Below the pieces are notes generated by a model. It was not told where the DNA came from, did no database searches, and worked only from the letters and a program-made list of their open reading frames with translations. The translations under genes were made by a program, and so were the position numbers. Of a stretch of DNA of 12,780 nt, positions 5,606 to 12,780 are shown in pieces. Location: the NCBI GenBank assembly GCA_003524145.1, contig DODZ01000049.1, positions 1-12,780 on the forward strand, written 5' to 3'. The DNA is from Candidatus Apopatosoma intestinale (GTDB lineage Bacteria > Bacillota > Clostridia > Oscillospirales > CAG-272). The stretch's first letter is position 1; each line of letters starts with the position of its first letter.

Positions 5606-8314
5606 ATGGGACTGATAAGCAAAATTTTCGGAACATACAGCGAAAAACAGATAAAGAAAATAGAGCCGACCGCACAAAAGGTCGAGGCTCTCGCAGATAA
5701 ATACAAAAGCATGAGCGATGCGGAGCTGAAGGCTGTCACGCCCGCTCTCAAAGAGCGTCTTGCCGCGGGAGAAACGCTCGATGATATTCTCCCCGATGCC
5801 TTTGCCGCCGTTCGCGAAGCGGCAGACAGGGCACTCGGCAAGCGTCCCTTCCATGTTCAGATTCTCGGCGGTATCATTCTGCATCAGGGCAGAATTGCCG
5901 AAATGAAAACAGGTGAAGGTAAAACTCTCGTTGCCACAATGCCCGCATATCTCAACGCACTCGCGGGAAAGGGCGTGCATATAGTCACGGTAAACGATTA
6001 TCTTGCCCGCCGCGACAGTGAGGAAATGGGCAGAGTTTACGGCTTCCTCGGGCTGACCACGGGTCTTATCGTAAACGGGCAGAAGAGCACCGAAAAGAAA
6101 GCGGCTTATGCCTGCGATATCACCTACGGCACAAACAATGAAATAGGCTTCGATTATCTGCGTGACAATATGGCGATGAGCAAAAACGACCTTGTTCAGC
6201 GCGGATACAATTTCGCGATAGTCGATGAGGTAGACTCCATTCTCATAGATGAAGCGAGAACACCGCTCATCATTTCCGGCAGAGGCGAAAAGTCAAACGA
6301 GCTATACATTCAGGCGGACAAGTTCCTGCGCACGCTGAAATGTCTGCGCCTGAAGGAAATGGATAAGAAATCCGACAACGAGGACGTTGCCGAGGATTAT
6401 ATCGTTGATGAAAAAGCGCGTCGTGCCGTTCTCAGTCCCAAGGGCGTGGCAAAGGCGGAAAAATTCTTCGGGCTGGAAAATCTCTCCGATCCCGAAAATT
6501 CCACGATAAATCATCACATAAATCAGGCTATGCAGGCATGGGGCGTCATGAAGCGCGATGAGGACTATGTAATCGACAACGGCAAGATAATGATAGTCGA
6601 TTCCTTCACGGGACGCAAAATGCCCGGCAGGCGCTTTTCAAACGGGCTTCATCAGGCAATAGAAGCAAAAGAGGGCGTTGATATTCAGAATGAAAACCAG
6701 ACGCTTGCGACGATAACCTTCCAGAATTTCTTCCGTCTCTACAGCAAGCTCTCGGGCATGACCGGTACGGCACTGACGGAGGAGGATGAATTTCGCGAGA
6801 TATACGAGCTGGATGTTGTCGAAGTGCCGACAAACCGCCCGATGATAAGAAAAGATTACAACGATGTTGTTTATAAGAATACCGCCGGCAAATACGAAGC
6901 GATAATAAATCAGATTGAGGAATGTCATGCCAAGGGTCAGCCTGTGCTGGTCGGCACTGTTTCCGTCGAAAAATCCGAGACGCTCTCAAAGATACTGAAA
7001 TCGCGCGGCATCCGTCACAATGTGCTCAATGCGAAGTATCATGAAAAAGAAGCCGAGATAATCGCGCAGGCGGGCAAATTCGGCGCTGTGACCATTTCGA
7101 CGAATATGGCAGGCCGTGGTACGGATATCATGCTCGGCGGCAATGCGGAATTTCTTGCCAAGCAGGAGCTGAAGAAAGCAGGCTTTTCCGAAGAAGATAT
7201 TTTTGATATAACGGCGGGAACAAGTCGCGAGGGTCTTGACGAGGGGCGCACGCTCTATCGCGACAAGCTGGCGCAGTTCAAGGCGGAAATCGCGCCGGAG
7301 GCGGAAAAAGTCAAGGCGGCAGGCGGTCTTTTCATCGTGGGCACGGAACGCCATGAAAGCCGCCGTATAGACAATCAGCTCCGCGGACGTTCCGGCAGAC
7401 AGGGCGACCCGGGCGAGAGCAGATTTTATCTCTCGCTTGAAGATGACCTCATGCGTCTCTTCGGAAGCGACAGGGTTGCGGGACTTGTAGACAGGCTGGG
7501 GCTTCCCGATGACCAGCCGATAAATGCGTCTATTCTCTCCAACTCCATAGAGAATGCGCAAAAGCGTCTCGAGGGCGAAAACTTCTCGCGCAGAAAGAAT
7601 GTCCTTGACTATGACGACGTAATGAACCAGCAGAGAAACATAATATATGCACAGCGCCGTGCCGTGATAGACGGTGAGGATGTTTCCGCCACGATACACG
7701 ATATGGCTGAAAAGGCAATAGACGAGAAAATTTCGCTTTGTCTCGATGAGCACGGCAATCTCATACCCGAGGCGGAGCGTGAAAATCTGCTCTGGGTATG
7801 CAGAGATACGGATTTTGCGGAGGCAACAACCGTTGAAGCTCTGCGCGCGCGTGCGATAGAAAATTACGAGGCGCTCTACAACCGCCAGAAGCAGATTCTC
7901 GGCGACAGAATGGGCGATTTTGAGAGATTTTGTCTGCTTTCCTCCGTCGATTCCAAATGGATGGAGCATCTCGACGCGATGGATGATTTGCGCGGCGGCG
8001 TAGGGCTGAGCAGTTATGCACAGCGCAATCCGCTCAACGAATACAGAATAAACGGCAGTATCATGTTTGACGAGATGATAAAGGATATCCGCGAGGAGAC
8101 CGTGAAGAGAATCATGTTCTCCCGCATAGAAATGGAGCAGACAAGAGCCGAGGCATCGAAGAAGCGTGCCGCGGCGGCTGTCGCGGGCGCAACGGACGCG
8201 CCGAAAAAGCCCGTCGTCAAGGCTAAATCCGAGAAAATAGGCAGAAATGACCCTTGCCCCTGCGGCAGCGGCAAGAAATACAAGAAGTGCTGCGGCATGA
8301 ACGCGCAGGAGTGA
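5606..8314 (+). CDS. secA: Preprotein translocase ATPase SecA
   Basis: SecA is the motor that binds preproteins and drives them through the SecYEG channel using ATP, at the inner face of the membrane. The 902-residue product is full length. It shows the N-terminal helix MGLISKIFG, the Walker A motif KTGEGKT (101-107), VNDYLARRD (129-137), the Walker B motif VDEVDSILIDEARTPL (206-221), the FQNFFRLYSKLSGMTGTA segment, STNMAGRGTDI and the arginine-finger region RIDNQLRGRSGRQGDPG. The C-terminus ends in the zinc-binding SEC-C motif, with four metal ligands in NDPCPCGSGKKYKKCCG, which in other bacteria contacts SecB or ribosomes. ATG 5606 is chosen for the canonical N-terminus and AAAGGA at 5591-5596; the frame is open upstream to 5387 but that extension is AT-rich and unlike SecA. 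It stands alone, insulated by terminators upstream and a repeat block downstream. Confidence 0.98.
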   Translation: MGLISKIFGTYSEKQIKKIEPTAQKVEALADKYKSMSDAELKAVTPALKERLAAGETLDDILPDAFAAVREAADRALGKRPFHVQILGGIILHQGRIAEMKTGEGKTLVATMPAYLNALAGKGVHIVTVNDYLARRDSEEMGRVYGFLGLTTGLIVNGQKSTEKKAAYACDITYGTNNEIGFDYLRDNMAMSKNDLVQRGYNFAIVDEVDSILIDEARTPLIISGRGEKSNELYIQADKFLRTLKCLRLKEMDKKSDNEDVAEDYIVDEKARRAVLSPKGVAKAEKFFGLENLSDPENSTINHHINQAMQAWGVMKRDEDYVIDNGKIMIVDSFTGRKMPGRRFSNGLHQAIEAKEGVDIQNENQTLATITFQNFFRLYSKLSGMTGTALTEEDEFREIYELDVVEVPTNRPMIRKDYNDVVYKNTAGKYEAIINQIEECHAKGQPVLVGTVSVEKSETLSKILKSRGIRHNVLNAKYHEKEAEIIAQAGKFGAVTISTNMAGRGTDIMLGGNAEFLAKQELKKAGFSEEDIFDITAGTSREGLDEGRTLYRDKLAQFKAEIAPEAEKVKAAGGLFIVGTERHESRRIDNQLRGRSGRQGDPGESRFYLSLEDDLMRLFGSDRVAGLVDRLGLPDDQPINASILSNSIENAQKRLEGENFSRRKNVLDYDDVMNQQRNIIYAQRRAVIDGEDVSATIHDMAEKAIDEKISLCLDEHGNLIPEAERENLLWVCRDTDFAEATTVEALRARAIENYEALYNRQKQILGDRMGDFERFCLLSSVDSKWMEHLDAMDDLRGGVGLSSYAQRNPLNEYRINGSIMFDEMIKDIREETVKRIMFSRIEMEQTRAEASKKRAAAAVAGATDAPKKPVVKAKSEKIGRNDPCPCGSGKKYKKCCGMNAQE

Positions 8315-8330
8315 GAGGGATTTGCCTTGC

Positions 8331-8450
8331 TGTACTTTTCAGCGATGAAAAGTACGATAAAAGAACAGTTACTTTATGATTCTTCACAGGTCGTCGAGGC
8401 GCCGACCCCTACAATATGAAATCCAAGCATAGCCAACAGAAAAAGCAAAA
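8331..8450 (+). repeat. Partial copy C of the hairpin repeat
   Basis: Only the middle of the repeat is present. H4 is at 8332-8340 with 8347-8355 (GTACTTTTC stem, loop AGCGAT), followed by the linker and H5 (GGTCG 8389-8393 with CGACC 8403-8407) and CCTACAA. The trailing AGCCAACAG matches copies A and B. It begins 16 nt after the secA stop codon and is followed after about 36 bp by full copy B in the same orientation. It shows that modules of the element exist independently. Confidence 0.85.
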
Positions 8451-8486
8451 AATATAACTCCATCCCGTCAGCGTGCATATCACATT

Positions 8487-9018
8487 CACGCCCGCCCTGC
8501 ATTTATAGCGGGCGTGCAGACAATGCGTGCACGAATCTGCTCGGCTCTCTCGTGTGATATGTTCGCACGCGTGGTATAGTTGAGGTTGTGGAGAGCGCGA
8601 AACTAACGACTTGCACCATCAACCTGTGCCGCACGCATTCGCCACGCACTACTTCTTGCGACTAACTCGTGCACGCGGAAGGAGATTTTTAAGAGGATGG
8701 AAAATCCTCTTAAATGACTTTTGGTACTTTTCGTCATTGAAAAGTACGATAAAAGAAAAGTTTCTTTATGATTCTTCGCGGGTCGTCGAGGCGCCGACCC
8801 CTACAAACTAAAACCCAAGTACAGCCAACAGCCAAAAGAAAAATCAAATTCTCCATTCGCTTTTTCTTTTGCAGAAGCGGGCGCAAAAGAAAAAGCTTTC
8901 AAAAAGAAAACGCCGAAATTGGGCTTTCGCGCTCTGCGGAGCGCGACAAGAGCTACGCGCTCTTGATGTCGGCACCTTTTAAAAAAGGTGCACGAAAACT
9001 TTAATGGGCGGGCGAAAA
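8487..9018 (+). repeat. Multi-hairpin intergenic repeat, copy B
   Basis: This copy has the same order and spacing of elements as copy A: H1 CACGCCCGC 8487-8495 with 8508-8516; H3 8688-8698 with 8704-8714; H4 8724-8732 with 8739-8747; H5 8780-8785 with 8795-8800; H6 8859-8872 with 8883-8896; H7 8927-8934 with 8939-8946. It adds CAAGAGC 8947-8953 with 8959-8965 and GCACCTTTT 8972-8980 with 8983-8991. Compared with copy A, H6 is one pair longer (14 bp) with a different loop, H7 keeps its stem but has loop TGCG instead of CGCA, and H4 differs by one loop base. The 3' end lies about 40 nt before the first gene of the next operon, whose promoter is not obvious and may lie inside the repeat. Confidence 0.87.
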
Positions 9019-9059
9019 AGCAAAAAAGGCATCGTGCCCGAAAAAACTACAAGGAGCGG

Positions 9060-9779
9060 GTGAAACTCCCGACAAAAAACAAAATGGGATTCGGATATAT
9101 GTTCATCGGCTTTGCCTTCATGGCAAAAGCCTCATACTACGGAATAGACTTTCTGCCCGATTTCGTCGGCTACTGCCTGCTCTTCACAGGACTGAATATA
9201 GCAAAAAATCACTGCCGTTGCTTTGATTTTACGCGACTTCTCTCCATATGCGGGCTTGTCATTTCCGCTGTCCGCCTCTGTGCGGAAATAAGCTTCGCTT
9301 TCGGTGGCGGCATGAGTGATGCCTTTGACCTGTATTTCGGCGCTTTCTATGAGGTTTTTACGGCGGCATTTACCATATCGCTTCTCATTTCGCTTTATAA
9401 TATAGCAAAAGAAACCGACCTGCCGAAGCTCCGGCGCAAAGCCCTGCGAAACTGCATTATCATGCCGCTTTTCTGGGCGGCGGCACTCTTTCTCAATCTC
9501 AATGAAAAGCTCGGCTGGTTTTCCTTTGAGGCTTCGCTGAAGCTCCCGCTCGTGGCTCAGCTTCTCTCCGTGCTCTGGGTTGTCCTCGTGGAGATAAATT
9601 TATTCAATTGCTATGCGCGCATATGCCTCGAGGGCGACGAGGATATGGCTGACACGAAAAATCACAGGCTGAAAACGCCATTTGAAATGTTTGAAAAGGG
9701 TGCGCGGGATTATACCTCCGATAAGGAAAGTGCACCATATAGAAGCGGCAAAAAGAAAAAACGGAAAAAGCGCAGGTGA
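9060..9779 (+). CDS. Uncharacterised membrane protein, single ILPD-motif unit
   Basis: I do not recognise a named function. The 239-residue product has about five or six hydrophobic segments (roughly 10-27, 33-48, 56-79, 93-115, 130-148, 162-185). The key feature is near the N-terminus: YGIDFLPDFVGYCLLFTGL (27-45), an ILPD-F-I-G-like motif recurrent in uncharacterised small membrane proteins of Firmicutes. The tail is hydrophilic and ends in a very basic stretch, GKKKKRKKRR, probably cytoplasmic. The start is uncertain: GTG at 9060 gives an N-terminus like that of the next gene, and AAGGAG at 9051-9056 lies upstream though only 3 nt away; ATG at 9084 has no ribosome binding site, and GTG at 8988 lies in repeat copy B. 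The following gene is a larger paralogue 4 nt downstream, so they probably act together, next to a signal peptidase. Confidence 0.75.
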   Translation: MKLPTKNKMGFGYMFIGFAFMAKASYYGIDFLPDFVGYCLLFTGLNIAKNHCRCFDFTRLLSICGLVISAVRLCAEISFAFGGGMSDAFDLYFGAFYEVFTAAFTISLLISLYNIAKETDLPKLRRKALRNCIIMPLFWAAALFLNLNEKLGWFSFEASLKLPLVAQLLSVLWVVLVEINLFNCYARICLEGDEDMADTKNHRLKTPFEMFEKGARDYTSDKESAPYRSGKKKKRKKRR

Positions 9780-9804
9780 TATCATGAAAGGCAAAAAGAA
9801 AAAA
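9747..9804 (+). repeat. 15-bp direct repeat at the junction of the two membrane-protein genes
   Basis: GGCAAAAAGAAAAAA occurs at 9747-9761 and again at 9790-9804, 43 bp apart. The first copy encodes GKKKK near the end of the upstream gene, and the second encodes GKKKK at the start of the downstream gene; both are read in the same codon phase of their own gene. Confidence 0.9.
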
Positions 9805-11142
9805 ACAAAAAATGCTTCCCTCGGCTTGGAGCTTTTCCTTTTCGGCTGTGTGTTTCTTTTTGAACCGTTTCTCGGCGTTTATGATATCCTGCCGGATATC
9901 ATAGGTGCACTGCTTATCTGTGCGGGTCTGCGAAAGCTCGCTTTCTTCGAGAAAAAGCTCATGGAAAGCGCCGCCCGCTTCAAGGTATATATATGGGTCT
10001 GCATAGCACGCATCGCCGTCGAAATACTCGCCTCGATGAAGGATTCGATATTCGACTCCACAATGCTGCTGACCTTTGCTTTTGTTTTCGGCGTGCTCGA
10101 CTGTATTCTGCTCATTCCCGCGTTTCTCGCCTTTTTCGAGGGCATGGAATATGTCTATGTCCGCGGCGACGGAAGCAATCTCGGCGATGAGCGCGACGCG
10201 CAGAATAAAAATATCCATGTGCTCGCGGTGGTTTTTGTCATCGTGCGTGCCGCCGCTCCGGTGCTTCCCATGTTCAGCGTGCTCGGAGTGCAGTCGGCAA
10301 CCTCGTTTGAAACGTTGCATACTCTGCTCACCGTGATGTGTGCGCTTATCTCTCTCGTGCTCGGTGCGGCATGGCTTGCGGGAATGAAAAAATATCTCGC
10401 CTTTTACCGCTCCGATACGGCTTTCACGGAAAATATCCTTTCGCGATATGAAAAAGATATTCTGCCCGACACTTATCTCTGGAATAAAATTTATTCCTCG
10501 CGCTTCTCTTCCAAAACCTGCGGAGCCATTCTGCTGCTTTTCGGAGTTCCCTTCTCCACATATATGCAGAGCAGAAGCGCATATTATATTCTGCCGGAAT
10601 TTCTTTTCGGCGTGATAATCCTCTGGGCACTCTTCGATTTCCGCTCGTATATAAACAAAAAAAGAGCCGTTCGGCTCTGCGTGGCGTACACGGTCGCCGC
10701 GGCGGCATTCTACGGAGCGTCCATGCTCTATGCGTCGCAGGTGGGCGGACTTTATCAGCCGCAGACTCGCGAGGGCTTTGCCGCATATTTTATCCCATGT
10801 GCGGCTCTGCGCCTTATCTCATGCGTGCTTTTTGCCCTTGTATGCCATGAAAAATACAGGGCTTTCCGCGATTTCACGGGGGCTTCCGTCGGGCTTCGCG
10901 GCAAGGCGAAAACCGACACGCGCAAGGATTATGACAGCGCGATAAAGCGAAATCTTCAAAAGCACGGCAAGGGGCTTTTCGTGCTTGAGACGATATTCGC
11001 GCTCGTATCAGCCGCGGCATATATAGCGTCCCCTTGGCTTGAGCTCGCATGGGTGGCGCAGTTTGTGCTCTGCATCGTACTGCTGACGGTAAATTATATA
11101 GTGACTCATATGCTTGCCGCCGAAACGGAAATGGCAATATAA
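9784..11142 (+). CDS. Uncharacterised membrane protein with two ILPD-motif units
   Basis: This 452-residue polytopic protein has no function I recognise. It is a paralogue of the preceding gene: YDILPDIIGALLICAGL (33-49) matches its motif. The pattern returns in the second half as YYILPEFLFGVIILWAL (267-283), again preceded by a hydrophobic LLFG segment (251-254 against FLFG 18-21), so the protein looks like two units fused in tandem, each close to the size of the upstream protein. About ten to twelve membrane segments are spread over 12-445, with hydrophilic loops at about 125-143, 205-243 and 358-395. The N-terminus is basic (KGKKKKTK). ATG 9784 is chosen because AGGTGA at 9774-9779 overlaps the upstream stop. 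It is followed after 20 nt by the signal peptidase gene. No catalytic motif is visible; a transport, scaffold or sporulation-type membrane role cannot be told apart. Confidence 0.85.
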   Translation: MKGKKKKTKNASLGLELFLFGCVFLFEPFLGVYDILPDIIGALLICAGLRKLAFFEKKLMESAARFKVYIWVCIARIAVEILASMKDSIFDSTMLLTFAFVFGVLDCILLIPAFLAFFEGMEYVYVRGDGSNLGDERDAQNKNIHVLAVVFVIVRAAAPVLPMFSVLGVQSATSFETLHTLLTVMCALISLVLGAAWLAGMKKYLAFYRSDTAFTENILSRYEKDILPDTYLWNKIYSSRFSSKTCGAILLLFGVPFSTYMQSRSAYYILPEFLFGVIILWALFDFRSYINKKRAVRLCVAYTVAAAAFYGASMLYASQVGGLYQPQTREGFAAYFIPCAALRLISCVLFALVCHEKYRAFRDFTGASVGLRGKAKTDTRKDYDSAIKRNLQKHGKGLFVLETIFALVSAAAYIASPWLELAWVAQFVLCIVLLTVNYIVTHMLAAETEMAI

Positions 11143-11162
11143 AAGCAATACAGGAGGAAAAA

Positions 11163-11795
11163 ATGACGGAAAACGAAAAAAACGAGGCGCTCGGCGAGAG
11201 CGAAAACCCTGCAGACAACGGGAAAAACGATATAATGAAGCGGCGCCGCGGAATTTATGATTTTGTGGAGATGCTGGCAGGCTCCGTTGCCGCCGTGATA
11301 CTTATATTCACGCTTCTCTTCCGCCTGTCAAGCGTAGACGGAAGCTCTATGATAAATACGCTTCATCACGGCGACAGGCTGATAGTATCCGCTATTGTCG
11401 GCGAGCCGGAATACGGCGATATAGTTGCCGTGCAGAAAACCGAGGGTTATTCCCTGCCGCTTGTAAAGCGCGTTATCGCGACAGGCGGAGAAACGGTGAT
11501 ATTTGATTTTTCGGACTGGAAAGTCAGTGTAAAAGACAAAAACGGCAATATCCGCGAGCTTGACGAATATTATGTCAACCGCGTTTCCGGCGCAATGCGT
11601 CGCGAGGATGTACCTATGTCAAATGAGGTATATGTACCCGAAGGATATATTTTCGTCATGGGCGACAACCGCAACGGCTCAACCGACAGCCGAAGCTCGA
11701 GGATAGGGCTTATTTCCGTGCATGAGGTGATGGGAAAAGCCGTCTTTCGTATATTCCCTCTTTCGGATATGGGCAGTCTCGCTCTGAAAAAATGA
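11163..11795 (+). CDS. lepB: Type I signal peptidase
   Basis: This membrane-bound serine protease removes signal peptides from proteins exported by the Sec route. In the 210-residue product, a hydrophilic 36-residue head precedes one membrane anchor (about 37-54). The catalytic serine motif VDGSSM has Ser62, and the catalytic lysine lies in LVKRVIATGGE at Lys102. The conserved box MGDNRNGSTDSR (166-177) and the following RIG complete the S26 fold. One anchor and this length are usual for Gram-positive SipS-type enzymes, while the charged N-terminal head is longer than average. ATG 11163 has AGGAGG at 11152-11157, 5 nt upstream. It is in a probable operon with the two membrane proteins before it and overlaps the PHP gene by 4 nt. 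The gene symbol is used in the general sense; the sequence does not show which paralogue this is. Confidence 0.95.
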   Translation: MTENEKNEALGESENPADNGKNDIMKRRRGIYDFVEMLAGSVAAVILIFTLLFRLSSVDGSSMINTLHHGDRLIVSAIVGEPEYGDIVAVQKTEGYSLPLVKRVIATGGETVIFDFSDWKVSVKDKNGNIRELDEYYVNRVSGAMRREDVPMSNEVYVPEGYIFVMGDNRNGSTDSRSSRIGLISVHEVMGKAVFRIFPLSDMGSLALKK

Positions 11796-12613
11796 CAGGT
11801 GCTATGGAAGCAAATCTGATTGATGCGCATGTCCACACGCGCTTTTCGCATGACGGCATCTCCGATATGGAGGAATATATGCTTGCCGCGCGCGGGCGGG
11901 GCGTATGCGAAATAACCTTCACGGAGCATTGGGACGACTACACGGGCATGAAAAGTGACCTCTCGGCGGTCGATATCCCCGCCTGCTATGCAGAATATCT
12001 GCGCATGAAAGAAAAATACGATGCTCCGCGCATAAATTTCGGCATAGAAATGGGGCTTCAGCCGCATATCGCCGAAAAGGTTCGCGCGGTGGTTTCGTCA
12101 TATCCCTTTGATTTTGTGATAGGCTCCTCGCATATCACGGCGGGAAAAGACATGGCGATGGACAGCGGTTTTTTCGCGGGGCGCACGAGGCATGAGGCGT
12201 ATATGATATATTTTAGCGAGGTGCTGGAAAATATCCGCGTGCATGAGGATTTTGATGTATATGGGCATCTCGATTATGTGGCGCGATACGGCGGATATGC
12301 CGAAAAAGAAGTGCACTATGCGGAATTTGCCGATATACTCGATGAAATTCTCGGTGCGCTGATACGCCGCGGCAAGGGGCTGGAGCTCAATACCTCGGGA
12401 CTGCGGAAGGGGCTTCCCTTCGCGCATCCGAATACGGAAATACTGCGGCGCTACCGCGAGCTCGGCGGAGAGATAATAACGCTCGGCTCCGATGCGCACT
12501 GCGCCCGTGACCTTGCCGCCGATTTCGGCACGGCAAAGGAAATGCTGAAAGCCGTCGGTTTTCGCGAGATTGCGGTATACCACGCGCGAAAGCCGGATTT
12601 TGTGAGGATATGA
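11792..12613 (+). CDS. PHP-domain phosphatase (HisJ/HisK-like histidinol-phosphatase)
   Basis: The 273-residue product is a single PHP domain of the size of Bacillus histidinol-phosphatase. The metal ligands can be read in order: DAHVHTRFSHD with His13, His15 and His20, then EH at 45-46, GIEMG with Glu86, SSH with His114, GHLDY with His159 and Asp161, and the closing SDAH with Asp234 and His236. These place a trinuclear metal site for phosphoester hydrolysis. The likely substrate is L-histidinol phosphate, the penultimate step of histidine synthesis, but no other his gene is near, so another small phosphoester is possible. The ATG at 11792 overlaps the lepB stop (ATGA), which indicates coupling; an in-frame ATG at 11804 is an alternative. 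It is the last gene of the operon; repeat copy D begins straight after its stop. Confidence 0.88.
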   Translation: MTGAMEANLIDAHVHTRFSHDGISDMEEYMLAARGRGVCEITFTEHWDDYTGMKSDLSAVDIPACYAEYLRMKEKYDAPRINFGIEMGLQPHIAEKVRAVVSSYPFDFVIGSSHITAGKDMAMDSGFFAGRTRHEAYMIYFSEVLENIRVHEDFDVYGHLDYVARYGGYAEKEVHYAEFADILDEILGALIRRGKGLELNTSGLRKGLPFAHPNTEILRRYRELGGEIITLGSDAHCARDLAADFGTAKEMLKAVGFREIAVYHARKPDFVRI

Positions 12614-12780
12614 GGGGGTTCTTTTATCGTACTTTTGCATGACCAAAAGTACCAAAAAGTCATCTAAGGACTTTCCCTCCTTAGAAAACCTCCCTGCATC
12701 TTCCCGCCCCGCTCTCTGCAAACATCTATCACCCTCCGGTGCGAACATAGCAAGCGAACCGTCCAACTATAGCATAGTCA
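12614..12780 (-). repeat. Inverted, diverged copy D of the hairpin repeat (cut by window end)
   Basis: Read on the - strand this is the H3-H4 region and the part before it. H4 is at 12629-12637 with 12644-12652 as GTACTTTTG/CAAAAGTAC, and H3 is at 12663-12670 with 12678-12685 as TCTAAGGA/TCCTTAGA. The flanks ATGACTTTT and GTACGATAAAAGAA match copies A and B. Farther on, CTATGTTCGCAC near 12739-12750 and GAGAGCGG match positions 80-122 of copy A. The arms differ from A and B at several bases, always in pairs that keep the helix. The H4 hairpin starts 16 nt after the stop of the PHP gene. The rest of the copy lies beyond the window. Confidence 0.8.

Noticed and set aside
6986..7969. Long open frame (327 codons) on the - strand within secA
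   Set aside because: It lies wholly inside conserved secA motifs and has no ribosome binding site or known domain; a codon-bias shadow.
1..9018. CRISPR array or attachment-site interpretation of the repeats
   Set aside because: There are only two full copies, 8.5 kb apart, with no regular short repeat-spacer pattern, no cas genes, no integrase and no tRNA gene next to them.
8988..9059. Start of the first membrane-protein gene at GTG 8988
   Set aside because: The start codon lies inside the last hairpin of repeat copy B and there is no ribosome binding site; the extra residues are basic and unlike the paralogue.

Overview
The window looks like a chromosomal segment of a low-to-mid GC Gram-positive bacterium of class Clostridia, probably an uncultured gut lineage of the Oscillospirales/Ruminococcaceae type. 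This is an inference from gene content: a Firmicute-style Toprim RNase M5 relative, Mini-ribonuclease III, a SEC-C-tailed SecA, strong AGGAGG-type ribosome binding sites and a PHP-type histidinol-phosphatase relative. All genes that can be supported lie on the + strand. No rRNA, tRNA, transposase, phage gene or CRISPR array was found.

Layout. (1) 11-534: copy A of a non-coding repeat of about 525 bp built from consecutive perfect hairpins. (2) 593-1899: a promoter and glyA (serine hydroxymethyltransferase). (3) 1900-2067: a gap with a three-site DnaA-box-like cluster immediately before holA. (4) 2068-4642: a compact overlapping cluster of holA (DNA polymerase III delta), an RNase M5-like Toprim protein, a GtrA-family membrane protein and mrnC (Mini-RNase III). 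(5) 4703-5182: a consensus extended -10 promoter driving a small XRE-type regulator that ends in a strong intrinsic terminator. (6) 5183-5605: a second hairpin terminator, a perfect 38-bp palindrome and the secA leader. (7) 5606-8314: secA. (8) 8331-9018: a partial copy (C) and a full copy (B) of the same hairpin repeat. (9) 9060-12613: a probable operon of two paralogous uncharacterised membrane proteins (the second contains the fold twice), a type I signal peptidase and a PHP-domain phosphatase. (10) 12614-12780: an inverted, diverged copy (D) of the repeat, cut by the window end.

How the genes fit together. The core functions are housekeeping: one-carbon metabolism, replication clamp loading, 5S and 23S rRNA maturation, protein export (SecA) and signal-peptide removal. 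The most unusual content is the repeat family in the intergenic spaces. Its stems are kept by paired base changes between copies while loops drift, which argues for selection on a folded RNA or single-stranded DNA rather than on protein. The second notable point is the ILPD-motif membrane protein family, with an exact in-frame 15-bp direct repeat at the junction of the two genes.
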